Part shown: in pieces, positions 31,825-39,398 of the stretch
Layout of the letters: every line of letters begins with the position of its first letter
Position numbering within the stretch: position 1 is the first letter of the stretch
Assembly: GCA_946414025.1 (NCBI GenBank)
Contig: CAMKMX010000019.1
Span: 1 to 51,070 of the forward strand
Length of the DNA: 51,070 nt
Direction: 5' to 3'
DNA from: an uncultured Fibrobacter sp.
GTDB lineage: Bacteria > Fibrobacterota > Fibrobacteria > Fibrobacterales > Fibrobacteraceae
Notes under the pieces: model-generated
Told to the model about the DNA's origin: nothing
The model's database searches: none
Seen by the model: the letters and a program-made list of their open reading frames with translations, nothing else
Translations under genes and position numbers: made by a program

Positions 31825-32874
31825 ATGAATAAAAAAGTGATTGTTGCTGCAGGTGCTCTTGCCCTGCTCTTGACAGGTTGTGATCAGTTGTGCCAGGGCC
31901 CCAAGACCAAGACCGCTCTGGTCACCGAAAAGGATAAGTATAGCTATGCCCTGGGTGCCCATTTCGGAAACCAGGCCCAGTTCCAGCTGGTGGCCCGCGA
32001 TTCCATCGATTTGGATTTGGATCTCTTTATCCAGGCTTTTGTGGAACGCTACAAGCAGGATAGCGCCAAGTACCTGATGGCCGATTCCACCATTTTCCAG
32101 ACATTGACCGAACTTTCCCAGTCCCGCCAGGCCGAAAAGGCCCGTAAGGATAGCGTCGCCGCCGCCGAGAACAAGGCCAAGGGCGAAGCCTTCTTGGCTC
32201 AGAACAAGACCGCCGAAGGCGTGGTGACCACCGAAAGTGGACTCCAGTACAAGGTGATTACCGAAGGTACTGGCGTGACTCCTTCCGATACCGACGTGGT
32301 GAAGGTTCATTACACCGGCACTCTCCTGGACGGCACCAAGTTCGATAGCTCCGTTGACCGTGGTGAACCACTGGAGTTCCCCATCGGCGCCGTGATCCCC
32401 GGCTGGACCGAAATGCTCAAGCTCATGAAGGTGGGTGAGAAGGTCACCGCCTGGATTCCTAGCGACCTCGCTTACGGCCCCCGCGGTCGTGGCCCGCAGA
32501 TTCCCGGCAACAGCATGCTGATTTTCGAAATGGAACTGATTGATACCCACGCTCCGGGCGCACCTTCTAACGCCATCGCCGCCGCCGAACCTGCTAAGGA
32601 AGAGGCTAAGGCAGAACCGGCTAAGGCCGAAGCCAAGCCTGCCGAAAAGGCAGCTCCTGCCGCAGCTCCCGCTGCTGCCAAGGCCGAAGCCAAGCCTGCC
32701 GAAATGGCCGCTCCTGCCGCAGCTCCCGCTGCTGCCAAGCCCGAAGCTAAGCCCGCTGCAGAAGCCCCGAAGGCCGCTGCTCCCGCAGCTGCCCCGGCTG
32801 CTCAACCCGCCGCAGCTCCTGCCGCCGCTGCTCCGGCTGCGCAGCCTGCCGCCGCTCCCGCTGCTGCACAGTAA
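31825..32874 (+). CDS. FKBP-type peptidyl-prolyl isomerase lipoprotein with Ala/Pro-rich tail
   Basis: 349 residues. The lipoprotein signal ends ALLLTGC (C19). A helical FKBP-N-like domain (about 36-125) and the FKBP isomerase domain (about 138-240: VVKVHYTGTLLDGTKFDSS, FPIGAVIPGWTEML, IPSDLAYGPRG) follow. This is the Mip/FkpA architecture, which helps fold envelope proteins. Residues about 250-349 are a Lys/Glu/Ala/Pro then Ala/Pro/Gln tail, partly encoded by 57-bp tandem repeats. It may span the wall or form an extended linker. A GAGG site precedes the ATG, and a strong terminator follows. Confidence 0.9.
   Translation: MNKKVIVAAGALALLLTGCDQLCQGPKTKTALVTEKDKYSYALGAHFGNQAQFQLVARDSIDLDLDLFIQAFVERYKQDSAKYLMADSTIFQTLTELSQSRQAEKARKDSVAAAENKAKGEAFLAQNKTAEGVVTTESGLQYKVITEGTGVTPSDTDVVKVHYTGTLLDGTKFDSSVDRGEPLEFPIGAVIPGWTEMLKLMKVGEKVTAWIPSDLAYGPRGRGPQIPGNSMLIFEMELIDTHAPGAPSNAIAAAEPAKEEAKAEPAKAEAKPAEKAAPAAAPAAAKAEAKPAEMAAPAAAPAAAKPEAKPAAEAPKAAAPAAAPAAQPAAAPAAAAPAAQPAAAPAAAQ
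32626..32770 (+). repeat. 57-bp tandem repeat encoding the FKBP tail
   Basis: Units begin at 32626 and 32683, nearly identical, with a diverging third at 32740. They encode AEAKPAEKAAPAAAPAAAK-type 19-residue blocks. Copy number is likely to vary between strains. Confidence 0.85.
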
Positions 32875-32898
32875 TTGACTTGCTTTGCAATTTGAAAG

Positions 32899-32932
32899 TC
32901 CCCTGCGTTTGCGGGGGATTTCTGTTTTTTAG
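32899..32932 (+). terminator. Intrinsic terminator of the FKBP gene
   Basis: TCCCCTGC pairs with GCGGGGGA around GTTT, then TTTCTGTTTTTT. Confidence 0.85.
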
Positions 32933-32950
32933 TAAGGGTTGGAGGTTTGT

Positions 32951-33025
32951 AGCGGACCCTCGCCAGTTTATCCCGGAAGGAGGCTGCACGGAGCGAAGCC
33001 GAAGTATTCCGGGACAAGGATGACG
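32951..33025. repeat. Long-form family A element
   Basis: AGCGGACCCTCGCC and AAGGATGACG arms enclose a nested hairpin (TATCCCGGAA with TTCCGGGACA). It is followed by TTCCTCGAACCTCACATT, a phrase also found at 47140-47165. Confidence 0.5.
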
Positions 33026-33068
33026 TTCCTCGAACCTCACATTCAACATTTCCCTAAATCCTAATAAC

Positions 33069-33076
33069 TAAATTTG
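33069..33076 (+). promoter_or_regulatory. Predicted -7 box for the LpxH-like gene (leaderless)
   Basis: TAAATTTG, a perfect TAnnTTTG match, 5 nt before ATG 33082. It overlaps the alternative GTG start at 33076. Confidence 0.55.
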
Positions 33077-33081
33077 TGCTT

Positions 33082-33807
33082 ATGGAAAAGCCTGCATACT
33101 TTATTGGAGATGCCCACTTGGGAGTAGAACCTCCTGGTGCTGTTCCCTATAGAGAAAAACTATTGGTCGATCTTTTGCGCTCTTGGAAAGGTGCGGCAAG
33201 CCATGTGGTCATCTTGGGCGACCTGTTTGAATTCTGGTATGAATACCGCTACTATGTGAACAGGGAACATTTTCAATTGTTCCGAACCCTTGCGGAGCTG
33301 GTTGAGTCCGGCGTCCAGGTGCATCTGTTACGAGGCAACCACGATTTTGCCTATGGGAATTTCTTTCCGAAAAATTTGGGTGTACAGGTATCGACAAGTT
33401 TGAAGCTGGATATCCAGGGGAAGACCTTCTTTTTTGTTCACGGCGACGGGGTGGCTCGCTCGGACCGGAGCTATCGCCTCTTTCGTAGAATATTGAACTG
33501 TCCACTTAATCAGTGGCTGTTCCGACAAATCCACCCGGATTGGGGAATGGCCGTTGCCCGACTTGTGGGCCGCCGCAGCCGTAAATTTGGTGCCGACCGC
33601 GAAATCAAGTTGGACGAATATCTGGCGTGGGCGGAGCGGGCCATGGAAAAAAACAATTGCCAGATTTGTATCCACGGACACCATCATATTCCCGGCGTCT
33701 GGTCTGTCAGGTCTGGCTTGGTGGCCTCTCCTGGGGAATGGATAAAAAAACTCACCTACCTTAGGTTTGAGGCAGGTGAGCTTTCTATTGAAGAATTCAA
33801 GAAATAG
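33082..33807 (+). CDS. LpxH-like UDP-2,3-diacylglucosamine diphosphatase
   Basis: A 241-residue metallophosphoesterase. Metal-binding motifs are GDAHLG (near residue 9), GDLFEFWYEY, GNHDFAYG, HGDGVARSD and HGHHHIPG. The order, the FEFW phrase and the length fit LpxH/LpxH2, which removes UMP from UDP-diacylglucosamine in lipid A synthesis at the inner membrane. GNHD rather than GNRD leans towards LpxH2-like enzymes. ATG 33082 is chosen over GTG 33076 because of the promoter box. The end lies 2 nt from the end of the convergent gene. Confidence 0.78.
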   Translation: MEKPAYFIGDAHLGVEPPGAVPYREKLLVDLLRSWKGAASHVVILGDLFEFWYEYRYYVNREHFQLFRTLAELVESGVQVHLLRGNHDFAYGNFFPKNLGVQVSTSLKLDIQGKTFFFVHGDGVARSDRSYRLFRRILNCPLNQWLFRQIHPDWGMAVARLVGRRSRKFGADREIKLDEYLAWAERAMEKNNCQICIHGHHHIPGVWSVRSGLVASPGEWIKKLTYLRFEAGELSIEEFKK

Positions 33808-33809
33808 AG

Positions 33810-34250
33810 CTATTGCTGATTGCTCGCGTCGTTCGCACGATTTTCTGTGGACTTCATCAGCTTCTTGCTGGAGTTTTCACCCCAGATGGCGGCCACAAGG
33901 TCCGTGTTGGCAAACTTGTCCCAGTAGTCGTCCACCCAGCACCAGTGGTGCTTTTCGCCCTTGTCATCTACGATGACCCAGTCCTTATGAACCGAGAAGG
34001 TCAATTCCTTGGGCTGGGGCTTGTAGAACGAGTTGCCGGCGTCTTCGGGAGGATCGATGTAGATGGTCCACGACTTGCCTTCGGTCCGCTTGTAGAGGAA
34101 CACATTGAACGCAATCAGCACGGCAGTGATGATTATGGTCCACTTGTAGTTCTTCTTGGTCAGGAGAAATATGACCAGACCAAGCAACAGCACGCTCACT
34201 GCCGCGAAGTTGTAGTGGATGGTGTAGAACGCCTTGAGTACGTCAATCAT
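33810..34250 (-). CDS. Small membrane protein of unknown function
   Basis: 146 residues with two N-terminal transmembrane helices (about 13-30 and 37-53). A soluble domain follows, rich in Trp and Asp (HHWCWVDDYWDKFANTDLVAAIWG). No family is recognised. It begins 2 nt after the stop of the 225-residue gene upstream and is surely co-transcribed with it. It ends 2 nt from the convergent LpxH-like gene. Confidence 0.6.
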   Translation of the reverse strand: MIDVLKAFYTIHYNFAAVSVLLLGLVIFLLTKKNYKWTIIITAVLIAFNVFLYKRTEGKSWTIYIDPPEDAGNSFYKPQPKELTFSVHKDWVIVDDKGEKHHWCWVDDYWDKFANTDLVAAIWGENSSKKLMKSTENRANDASNQQ

Positions 34251-34252
34251 TT

Positions 34253-34930
34253 TTAGCCTTTCTTAGCCTTTTGCGCCGCAATAAGCGGGGCAACACTGAA
34301 GGTGAGTGTTTTGCCGTTCACCTTGCAGTCTGTGCGGAAGCTCTTGGTAGGGAGCGCAATCCCGTGAGAGGAAAGCGTGCCCATGAAAGAGGCGTTTGCA
34401 TGGCTTGCAATGGTACGGACGTTGATGAAACCTTTTTTGCCGAAAGATAGCTTAAAGACCTTCTTGTTCGCGTCGTATTCCGCAATCATGGTGTCGTTCT
34501 TGACGGTTTCCATGGCGGTGCTGGTGCGCTTGTCAAAGATGATGGTTCCGCGGGAATCAATGGAAAGCATGGGAAGCCCGACCGAATTACGGCAGGCGAT
34601 GGGTTCCCAGGCCCCCTTTTTCTTGGCTGGGGTCTTTCCGGTGAACACGATGCGGGAGCCCTCCTTGGTCACGGTATAGGCTCCGGTGGCGATTTGAAAT
34701 CCGACGGCATTCAAGGCGCCTTTGAAATACAGCAGGTAGCCGCTTCCGTTGGGCATAAAACGATAAGACGTGGGCTTGAGGGTCTTGGAGGGGGTCACGG
34801 CAATGCGCTTGCCGGTCTTGTCTACTTCCAGGTCTGCATAGGGCGTCTTGTCCAATTTCAGTTCCTTGACGATTTCGCCGCTAAAGCGGACAAAACCGCG
34901 AATGTCCATCTTGATTACAAAGTTATCCAT
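34253..34930 (-). CDS. Conserved-looking protein of unknown function
   Basis: 225 residues, no signal peptide or membrane helix, so probably cytoplasmic. Two similar halves are suggested: an N-terminal part with VKELKLDKTPYADLEVDKTGKRIAV and YRFMPNGSGYLLYFKGALNAVGF, and a C-terminal part with PMLSIDSRGTIIFDK and SFGKKGFINVR. I recognise no domain. An AGAGGTG site lies 10 nt before the ATG. It is paired with the small membrane protein downstream. Confidence 0.55.
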   Translation of the reverse strand: MDNFVIKMDIRGFVRFSGEIVKELKLDKTPYADLEVDKTGKRIAVTPSKTLKPTSYRFMPNGSGYLLYFKGALNAVGFQIATGAYTVTKEGSRIVFTGKTPAKKKGAWEPIACRNSVGLPMLSIDSRGTIIFDKRTSTAMETVKNDTMIAEYDANKKVFKLSFGKKGFINVRTIASHANASFMGTLSSHGIALPTKSFRTDCKVNGKTLTFSVAPLIAAQKAKKG

Positions 34931-35066
34931 TTTTATTTACACCTCTTTTTTTGTTCCCCAGCATCCAACAAGTTAAAAATGTTGGTGGGTTCCGTCAAGA
35001 AACATAGTAAAAATTTCGGATTTGAGGGCGGTTTTTAGGGATATGACGCTAATCTTGTATACAAAA

Positions 35067-35092
35067 ATCAGTAGGAATTATCAGTAGGAATT
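35067..35092. repeat. 13-bp tandem duplication
   Basis: ATCAGTAGGAATT occurs twice in direct succession right at the end of the hydrolase gene; its stop codon overlaps the second copy. The rest of 34931-35090 shows no gene. Confidence 0.7.
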
Positions 35093-35879
35093 AGTCTGAA
35101 ATTTGGCTTTGGATGATTTTTGTCAAAAAGGCTCTAAACGAGCCGCCGTCTCGTTTCCAGACGGTTGCCCCCTGAAAATTTTGGGCGAAAATGTGCCCCC
35201 GGTCACTAAACTGGCCTCTATCCAGTAATATTCCAACTTGGTCTATGGCAAGGCCTTTTTCCCCAGTATTTATAGAGTCTCCCGCCCGAACGAGGAACTT
35301 CGGATAGAGGACGCCGTACTTGTAAACAAGGGCATCGGCGATGCTTTTTACGGGGTCTATCAAGATGAGCTTGTTCTGTTTGGTACTGGCATTGTACGCC
35401 AGGATGGCGCCAGTTCCGCGTCCTGCGATAAATTTCGGCGTGGCTTCGTTTACCTGGGTAGCGCATTCCAAAATCTCTTTGGAATCGGGTGAAAAAGTCT
35501 TTTCTGACGGCGTTCCCTTGTTGTTGCCGGACCCCCGGTAGTTGAAAGAGACCAGCGTGATTCTCGGAATGCTGTCCAGTTCGGCCAGGAACTGGGCGGC
35601 GTCCTCGTCGGCGTCGGGATAGTAGAGCAGAGTTGGCGCACTGGTTTCGCCCATCTTCCAGCCCTCGAGAACGGTTCCGTCTTGCAGGGTGCAGCTGATG
35701 CCTTGGGCGCGGCCCTCGATGGCGGCGCGGGCTTCTTTGTGGGGAATGGCCCTGGGGTAGGCGTTACGCCGTTCCGTCAGGGCGAGGTAGAACACCATGC
35801 TCACGTAAATGACGGCAAGAATCCCTACTAGCCTTAATCCACGGCTCGTCAAATCCCCTAAAAGAGCTCTTACTTTCAT
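35091..35879 (-). CDS. Membrane-anchored alpha/beta-hydrolase-like protein lacking the nucleophile Ser
   Basis: 262 residues: an N-terminal transmembrane helix (about 15-33), then an alpha/beta-hydrolase fold. APTLLYYPDADEDAAQF is strand 3 and its loop, LVSFNYRGSGNNKGTPSE is strand 4 with the Arg-Gly turn, and FIAGRGTGAILAYN is the nucleophile elbow. The elbow should read GxSxG but reads GRGTG, so the catalytic Ser is a Gly. LILIDPVKSIADAL and GDSIN fit the later strands. It may be an inactive, binding-only member facing the periplasm. A TAAAATTG box lies 4 nt before the ATG. Confidence 0.6.
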   Translation of the reverse strand: MKVRALLGDLTSRGLRLVGILAVIYVSMVFYLALTERRNAYPRAIPHKEARAAIEGRAQGISCTLQDGTVLEGWKMGETSAPTLLYYPDADEDAAQFLAELDSIPRITLVSFNYRGSGNNKGTPSEKTFSPDSKEILECATQVNEATPKFIAGRGTGAILAYNASTKQNKLILIDPVKSIADALVYKYGVLYPKFLVRAGDSINTGEKGLAIDQVGILLDRGQFSDRGHIFAQNFQGATVWKRDGGSFRAFLTKIIQSQISD

Positions 35880-35883
35880 ACCC

Positions 35884-35891
35884 CAATTTTA
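35884..35891 (-). promoter_or_regulatory. Predicted -7 box (leaderless) for the hydrolase-like gene
   Basis: TAAAATTG on the minus strand, 4 nt before ATG 35879. One mismatch from TAnnTTTG, the same mismatch as the tRNA-Val box. Confidence 0.4.
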
Positions 35892-36061
35892 GAAAAAAAG
35901 CGAGAAGGCGAAATACACTAGAAAAAGTGTTCCCGTATTATAAGAAAAAAAACAGAAAAGAAACATCTCAAATACAAGCGATATTACCTATAATTAGCTA
36001 TTTTTTTATATTTTCACTGGGTTGTTGGTTGAAAAATGTTCCCAATTTCTCTCAAAAATTG

Positions 36062-36901
36062 ATGAGTATCTTTGATTATTACAACTACCGAAAGTACCTG
36101 CAGGACTACTACAAACAGCACAAGGTCCTGCAACGGTACTTCTCCTACAGGTCCTTCGCCCAGAAGGCGGGGTATTCCTCGTCGGGCTATTACCTGGATT
36201 TGGTCCAGGGACGGAAATCCCTGACTCCTCAGATGCTTTCGAAATTCATTGTTGGTCTGGGCTTGAACGAAAAGGAAGCCCGTTTTTTTCGCCTGATGGT
36301 GGACTTTACCCACGCTGAAACGATAGAAGCGAAGCAGCAGATATTTGAAAGGATGAGCTTATTCTTGCCTAAATCTGCCAAGATTCTAACTAAAAAGCAA
36401 CAGGGGTATTACGCACAATGGTATCATGTTGCTGTTCGCGAGGCGCTGTCCATCTTGAATATCAACGAAACCAACGTGCAGGAATTGGCCGGGTTCTTGA
36501 ATCCTAAAATTTCCGTACCTCAAGCAAAACAGACGCTGCGGCTTTTGCAGGATTTGGAGCTAATTCGAAAGGAAAACGGATTTTTTCGTTCTGTAGATAA
36601 GGCGGTGAGCAGTGGCAAGGATATTTCCGCCTTGTTCGTCCACCAGTTCCAGAAGCAAATGATAGACCTGGGCAAGGAAGCCCTGGACCGCTATTCTATT
36701 GATCGCAGGAACGTTTCTACCACTACCATGAGTGTATCCGCCGAAGGCATGATACGGATTCACCAAAAAATCAAGGCTTTTCAGAAAGAAATTCTGGATA
36801 TTGTACAGTCAGATGAAGGAGAAACGATGGTTTGCGAATTGAATGTCCAGTTTTTCCCCATGAGCGAGGAACGGAAGGTTTCTCATAAGGAGATAAAATG
36901 A
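36062..36901 (+). CDS. TIGR02147-family protein (Fibrobacter paralogous family)
   Basis: 279 residues from ATG 36062. The opening IFDYYNYRKYLQDYYKQHK and YRSFAQKAGYSSSGYYLDLVQGRKSL are the family's trademark and look like a helix-turn-helix. The middle is helical (KEARFFRLMVDFTHA, YYAQWYHVAVREAL), with a second winged-helix-like stretch (SVPQAKQTLRLLQDLELIRKENG). The end is VCELNVQFFPMSEE. It is probably a cytoplasmic DNA-binding or regulatory protein. The frame is open to 35927, but the family begins at 36062. The stop overlaps the following lipoprotein gene by ATGA, so the two are coupled. Confidence 0.85.
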   Translation: MSIFDYYNYRKYLQDYYKQHKVLQRYFSYRSFAQKAGYSSSGYYLDLVQGRKSLTPQMLSKFIVGLGLNEKEARFFRLMVDFTHAETIEAKQQIFERMSLFLPKSAKILTKKQQGYYAQWYHVAVREALSILNINETNVQELAGFLNPKISVPQAKQTLRLLQDLELIRKENGFFRSVDKAVSSGKDISALFVHQFQKQMIDLGKEALDRYSIDRRNVSTTTMSVSAEGMIRIHQKIKAFQKEILDIVQSDEGETMVCELNVQFFPMSEERKVSHKEIK

Positions 36902-38301
36902 AGTTGTTGTCACTGGTGATGGCCTTTGCCTTGAGCTTAGGTCTTGTGTGTTGCAGCAAGGACGTGGCGGGAACGGCTACCCAGACTGAAAATACGATTG
37001 CGGGCAACGTGCTCCATGCAGATGGCACCCCGGCCAAGGGCGCGGTGGTGCGAATGGTGGCGTCGGTGGCTTCGGAATCCGCCACTCGCCGTCCGGACTT
37101 TGCCGAAACTCGGACGGACGCCCTAGGCTGGTTCAGCTTCCATGAAAAAACGGGTGAACCGGTCCAGTTGCTGGCCCAGGATGTTTCCGCTGGCGAAATT
37201 CTCTACTTGCCCGAAGTGAAGGCTTCGGGGGATTCCCTGCTGCTGACGATGGATAAGGGCCTCTTAGTGAAAGGAAACGTTCAATTCCAAGACAATGTCC
37301 AGCTGCCGGAGAACCGTTTCGTGGTCTATGTGAAATATCTGCCCATCTTTGACACGGTGGATGCTTCTGGCAGCTATGCCATGCTGGTGCCTAGGGATTT
37401 TGAGGGAACCTTGGGACTTTGCCCCAAGGACTCCAGCGTGGTGGAGCTGCTTTCCCAGTCTGACGTTGCGGATTCGATTATCTACATGGAATGGGATATG
37501 CCCTCGGTACAGGCGGCAGGCGATACCCTGGATGTGGGAACCCAAGTGTGGAAAGGACCGTCCATTACAAAGCGCCGGGCCAGTTACATTTCGGGAGAAA
37601 TTGATGCAAGTGCCAGGACTGAGTGCGTGGGGGACAGTTGCCGTGCTGATACGAGAGTCTATGTCGCCAAGGATTTGTTTGGCTTGGGGTATCTTTTTGG
37701 AGACAGTTCCCAGTATTCAATTGTTTCTTCCGGTCGTACATTTCCTCCGCATGCTCTGACCGATACCCTTGGTCGGTGGACTTTACCTGCTCCGGAAGAG
37801 GTGCCTTACGATTCGTTCAGGGTGGAGTATTATGCTTACAAACTTGGGCTTGCGGGAACATCTCGGTACATACAAAAGGAAGAGCTGATGGGTTTGCGGG
37901 ATACCTTTTTTGTAGGAAAAACCGCCCTGCAAACAATATCATCGACTCTCGTGTTCGAATTGAACTATTGGGATAATGGCAGGGATCCATGCTCAGATTC
38001 TCTGGCCAGCATACTTGTGGGAGTCGTGGGAACGGCAAATTTTATAAGGACAAGTATATGTGACATGGGATCGCCTGATGGCGTAGTTAAAAATCATACT
38101 CTCCCGGCGGGTCCACCAGGACAGCAGACTATAGTGCTCTATCCTTGGGAGCCGAAAAGGGTAAAGGCATGGCTTGACGCAGGGGTGCCTTTGAAGAAGT
38201 TTGCCTATGTAGCGACATTGGAATGGCCCATTGAACCAGATTTTACAACGAGTCGCGAATTTGAATATACCATAGACTATACGGTTCCCGACATAAATTA
38301 G
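36898..38301 (+). CDS. Lipoprotein with carboxypeptidase-regulatory-like domain
   Basis: 467 residues. A short signal ends LGLVCC; C19 is the likely lipid-bearing Cys, and Cys at the position before it is unusual. Residues about 30-100 are a carboxypeptidase-D regulatory-like beta sandwich (IAGNVLHADGTPAKGAVVRM, TRTDALGWFSFHEKTGE). Further beta domains follow with occasional Cys pairs (CVGDSC, CSDSLAS/SICDMG). It is probably exported to the outer membrane. Coupled to the TIGR02147 gene by a 4-nt overlap, which suggests the regulator and the lipoprotein work as a pair. It is followed by tRNA-Gln. Confidence 0.72.
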   Translation: MKLLSLVMAFALSLGLVCCSKDVAGTATQTENTIAGNVLHADGTPAKGAVVRMVASVASESATRRPDFAETRTDALGWFSFHEKTGEPVQLLAQDVSAGEILYLPEVKASGDSLLLTMDKGLLVKGNVQFQDNVQLPENRFVVYVKYLPIFDTVDASGSYAMLVPRDFEGTLGLCPKDSSVVELLSQSDVADSIIYMEWDMPSVQAAGDTLDVGTQVWKGPSITKRRASYISGEIDASARTECVGDSCRADTRVYVAKDLFGLGYLFGDSSQYSIVSSGRTFPPHALTDTLGRWTLPAPEEVPYDSFRVEYYAYKLGLAGTSRYIQKEELMGLRDTFFVGKTALQTISSTLVFELNYWDNGRDPCSDSLASILVGVVGTANFIRTSICDMGSPDGVVKNHTLPAGPPGQQTIVLYPWEPKRVKAWLDAGVPLKKFAYVATLEWPIEPDFTTSREFEYTIDYTVPDIN

Positions 38302-38312
38302 CGAAATACCCC

Positions 38313-38342
38313 TTGCCGAACGGGAAATTTTTTCTAACTTTG
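38313..38342 (+). promoter_or_regulatory. Promoter of tRNA-Gln
   Basis: TTG at 38313, 19 nt, then TAACTTTG at 38335-38342, a perfect TAnnTTTG box. The tRNA begins 9 nt later. Because a tRNA must have a promoter close by, this is strong support for the box. Confidence 0.65.
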
Positions 38343-38351
38343 GGGGCACAT

Positions 38352-38422
38352 TGAGCTATGGTGTAATGGTAGCACAACAGATTCTGACTCTGTTTGTCTA
38401 GGTTCGAATCCTGGTAGCTCAA
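38352..38422 (+). tRNA. tRNA-Gln (anticodon CTG)
   Basis: A 71-nt cloverleaf: acceptor TGAGCTA/TAGCTCA, anticodon stem ACAGA/TCTGT with loop TTCTGAC (CTG, reads CAG), T-loop TTCGAAT. CCA is not encoded. A terminator follows. Confidence 0.93.
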
Positions 38423-38428
38423 CGAAGG

Positions 38429-38453
38429 TCCCGCTTTTTTGGCGGGATTTTTT
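38429..38453 (+). terminator. Intrinsic terminator of tRNA-Gln
   Basis: TCCCGC (38429-38434) pairs with GCGGGA (38442-38447), then six Ts. Confidence 0.8.
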
Positions 38454-38473
38454 GTTTCCTGACTATGGGGAGG

Positions 38474-39304
38474 TCATTCCCCGACAATGAACTGGACATA
38501 CAAGTCCAGCAGGCGCTGCCCCCATAGGTACATGACCGGAGCGGAAACAGCGAGGAAGGGGCCGAAGGGAATCTGGCCGGAACCGTCGGATTTCCCTTTC
38601 TTTTCCATAATCTTTGCCCAGGGAATCATGACGATAATGCCGAGGAACGCGGCAAGGATTAGGGTCTCTACGGCGCCGTTTAGCCCCATCAAAGCCCCGT
38701 AGCCAGCAAGCAGTTTGACATCGCCAAAACCCATGGCTTCTTTTTTTAGGATTTTCGAAGCGGCAAATCCCAAAAACCAAAGCCCGCCGCCTGCTCCCAG
38801 CATTCCCAACAGGCTCTCGAGGGGGGTGATACCTCCCGGAAACATAGAAAGCAGAAGGCCTGCAACAATGCCTCCTACCGAAATAGAATCGGGGATTAGT
38901 TTGTATTGAATATCGACGGCGCACACGGGATAAAGGCCCAAGAGCAACCAGAACATGGCGAGAGAATCCACCCAGTTGGCCACAGGCGCAGTGAGGGGCA
39001 CTCCGTAATTTGCCGAAAAAAGGGCCAGAACTCCTAACAAGCCGCAAAGGGATTCTCCGATGGGGTATATGACGCTGATGGGCTGTTTACAGCAGGCACT
39101 TTTACCCCGCAGCCAGAGCCAGCCAACGATGGGGAGGTTGTAGCGGATGGGAATCCTTTTTTTGCACAGGGGGCAATGGGACGGCGGGTTTATAAGCGAT
39201 ATCCCACGAGGCATCCGATAGACAATCACATTGTAAAAACTGCCCACACAGGCACCTAATGCAAAAAAAAGAAACAAACCGTACCAAAGCGGAATATTTT
39301 CCAT
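38474..39304 (-). CDS. Type IV prepilin peptidase / methyltransferase (PilD, A24)
   Basis: 276 residues from ATG 39304, preceded by GGGAG at good spacing. A polytopic membrane enzyme that cuts and N-methylates prepilins and pseudopilins. The N-terminal zinc region has CPLC (44-47) and a second pair as adjacent Cys (CC, 71-72) rather than CxxC, before QPISVIYPIGE. Catalytic Asps are D131 in VDIQYKLIPD and D195 in GFGDVKLL. About seven hydrophobic helices. No other pilus genes are in the window. A Met 12 nt upstream is an alternative start without a ribosome site. Confidence 0.92.
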   Translation of the reverse strand: MENIPLWYGLFLFFALGACVGSFYNVIVYRMPRGISLINPPSHCPLCKKRIPIRYNLPIVGWLWLRGKSACCKQPISVIYPIGESLCGLLGVLALFSANYGVPLTAPVANWVDSLAMFWLLLGLYPVCAVDIQYKLIPDSISVGGIVAGLLLSMFPGGITPLESLLGMLGAGGGLWFLGFAASKILKKEAMGFGDVKLLAGYGALMGLNGAVETLILAAFLGIIVMIPWAKIMEKKGKSDGSGQIPFGPFLAVSAPVMYLWGQRLLDLYVQFIVGE

Positions 39305-39357
39305 AAAATCTCCCAAAAATCAACGAGGCGCTATAACCCCCTTTTCATAAAAAAAGA

Positions 39358-39365
39358 TAAATTTA
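39358..39365 (+). promoter_or_regulatory. Possible -7 box for the giant lipoprotein gene
   Basis: TAAATTTA, 33 nt before ATG 39399. A GAGG ribosome site lies between them, so this message would have a leader. Confidence 0.35.
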
Positions 39366-39398
39366 TATCGTGAAGAACGTATTATAGAGGATTGAATA

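Noticed and set aside
31786..32805. 339-codon minus-strand ORF rich in Ser/Gly over the FKBP gene
   Set aside because: Antisense to the Ala/Pro-coding repeats; low-complexity artefact.
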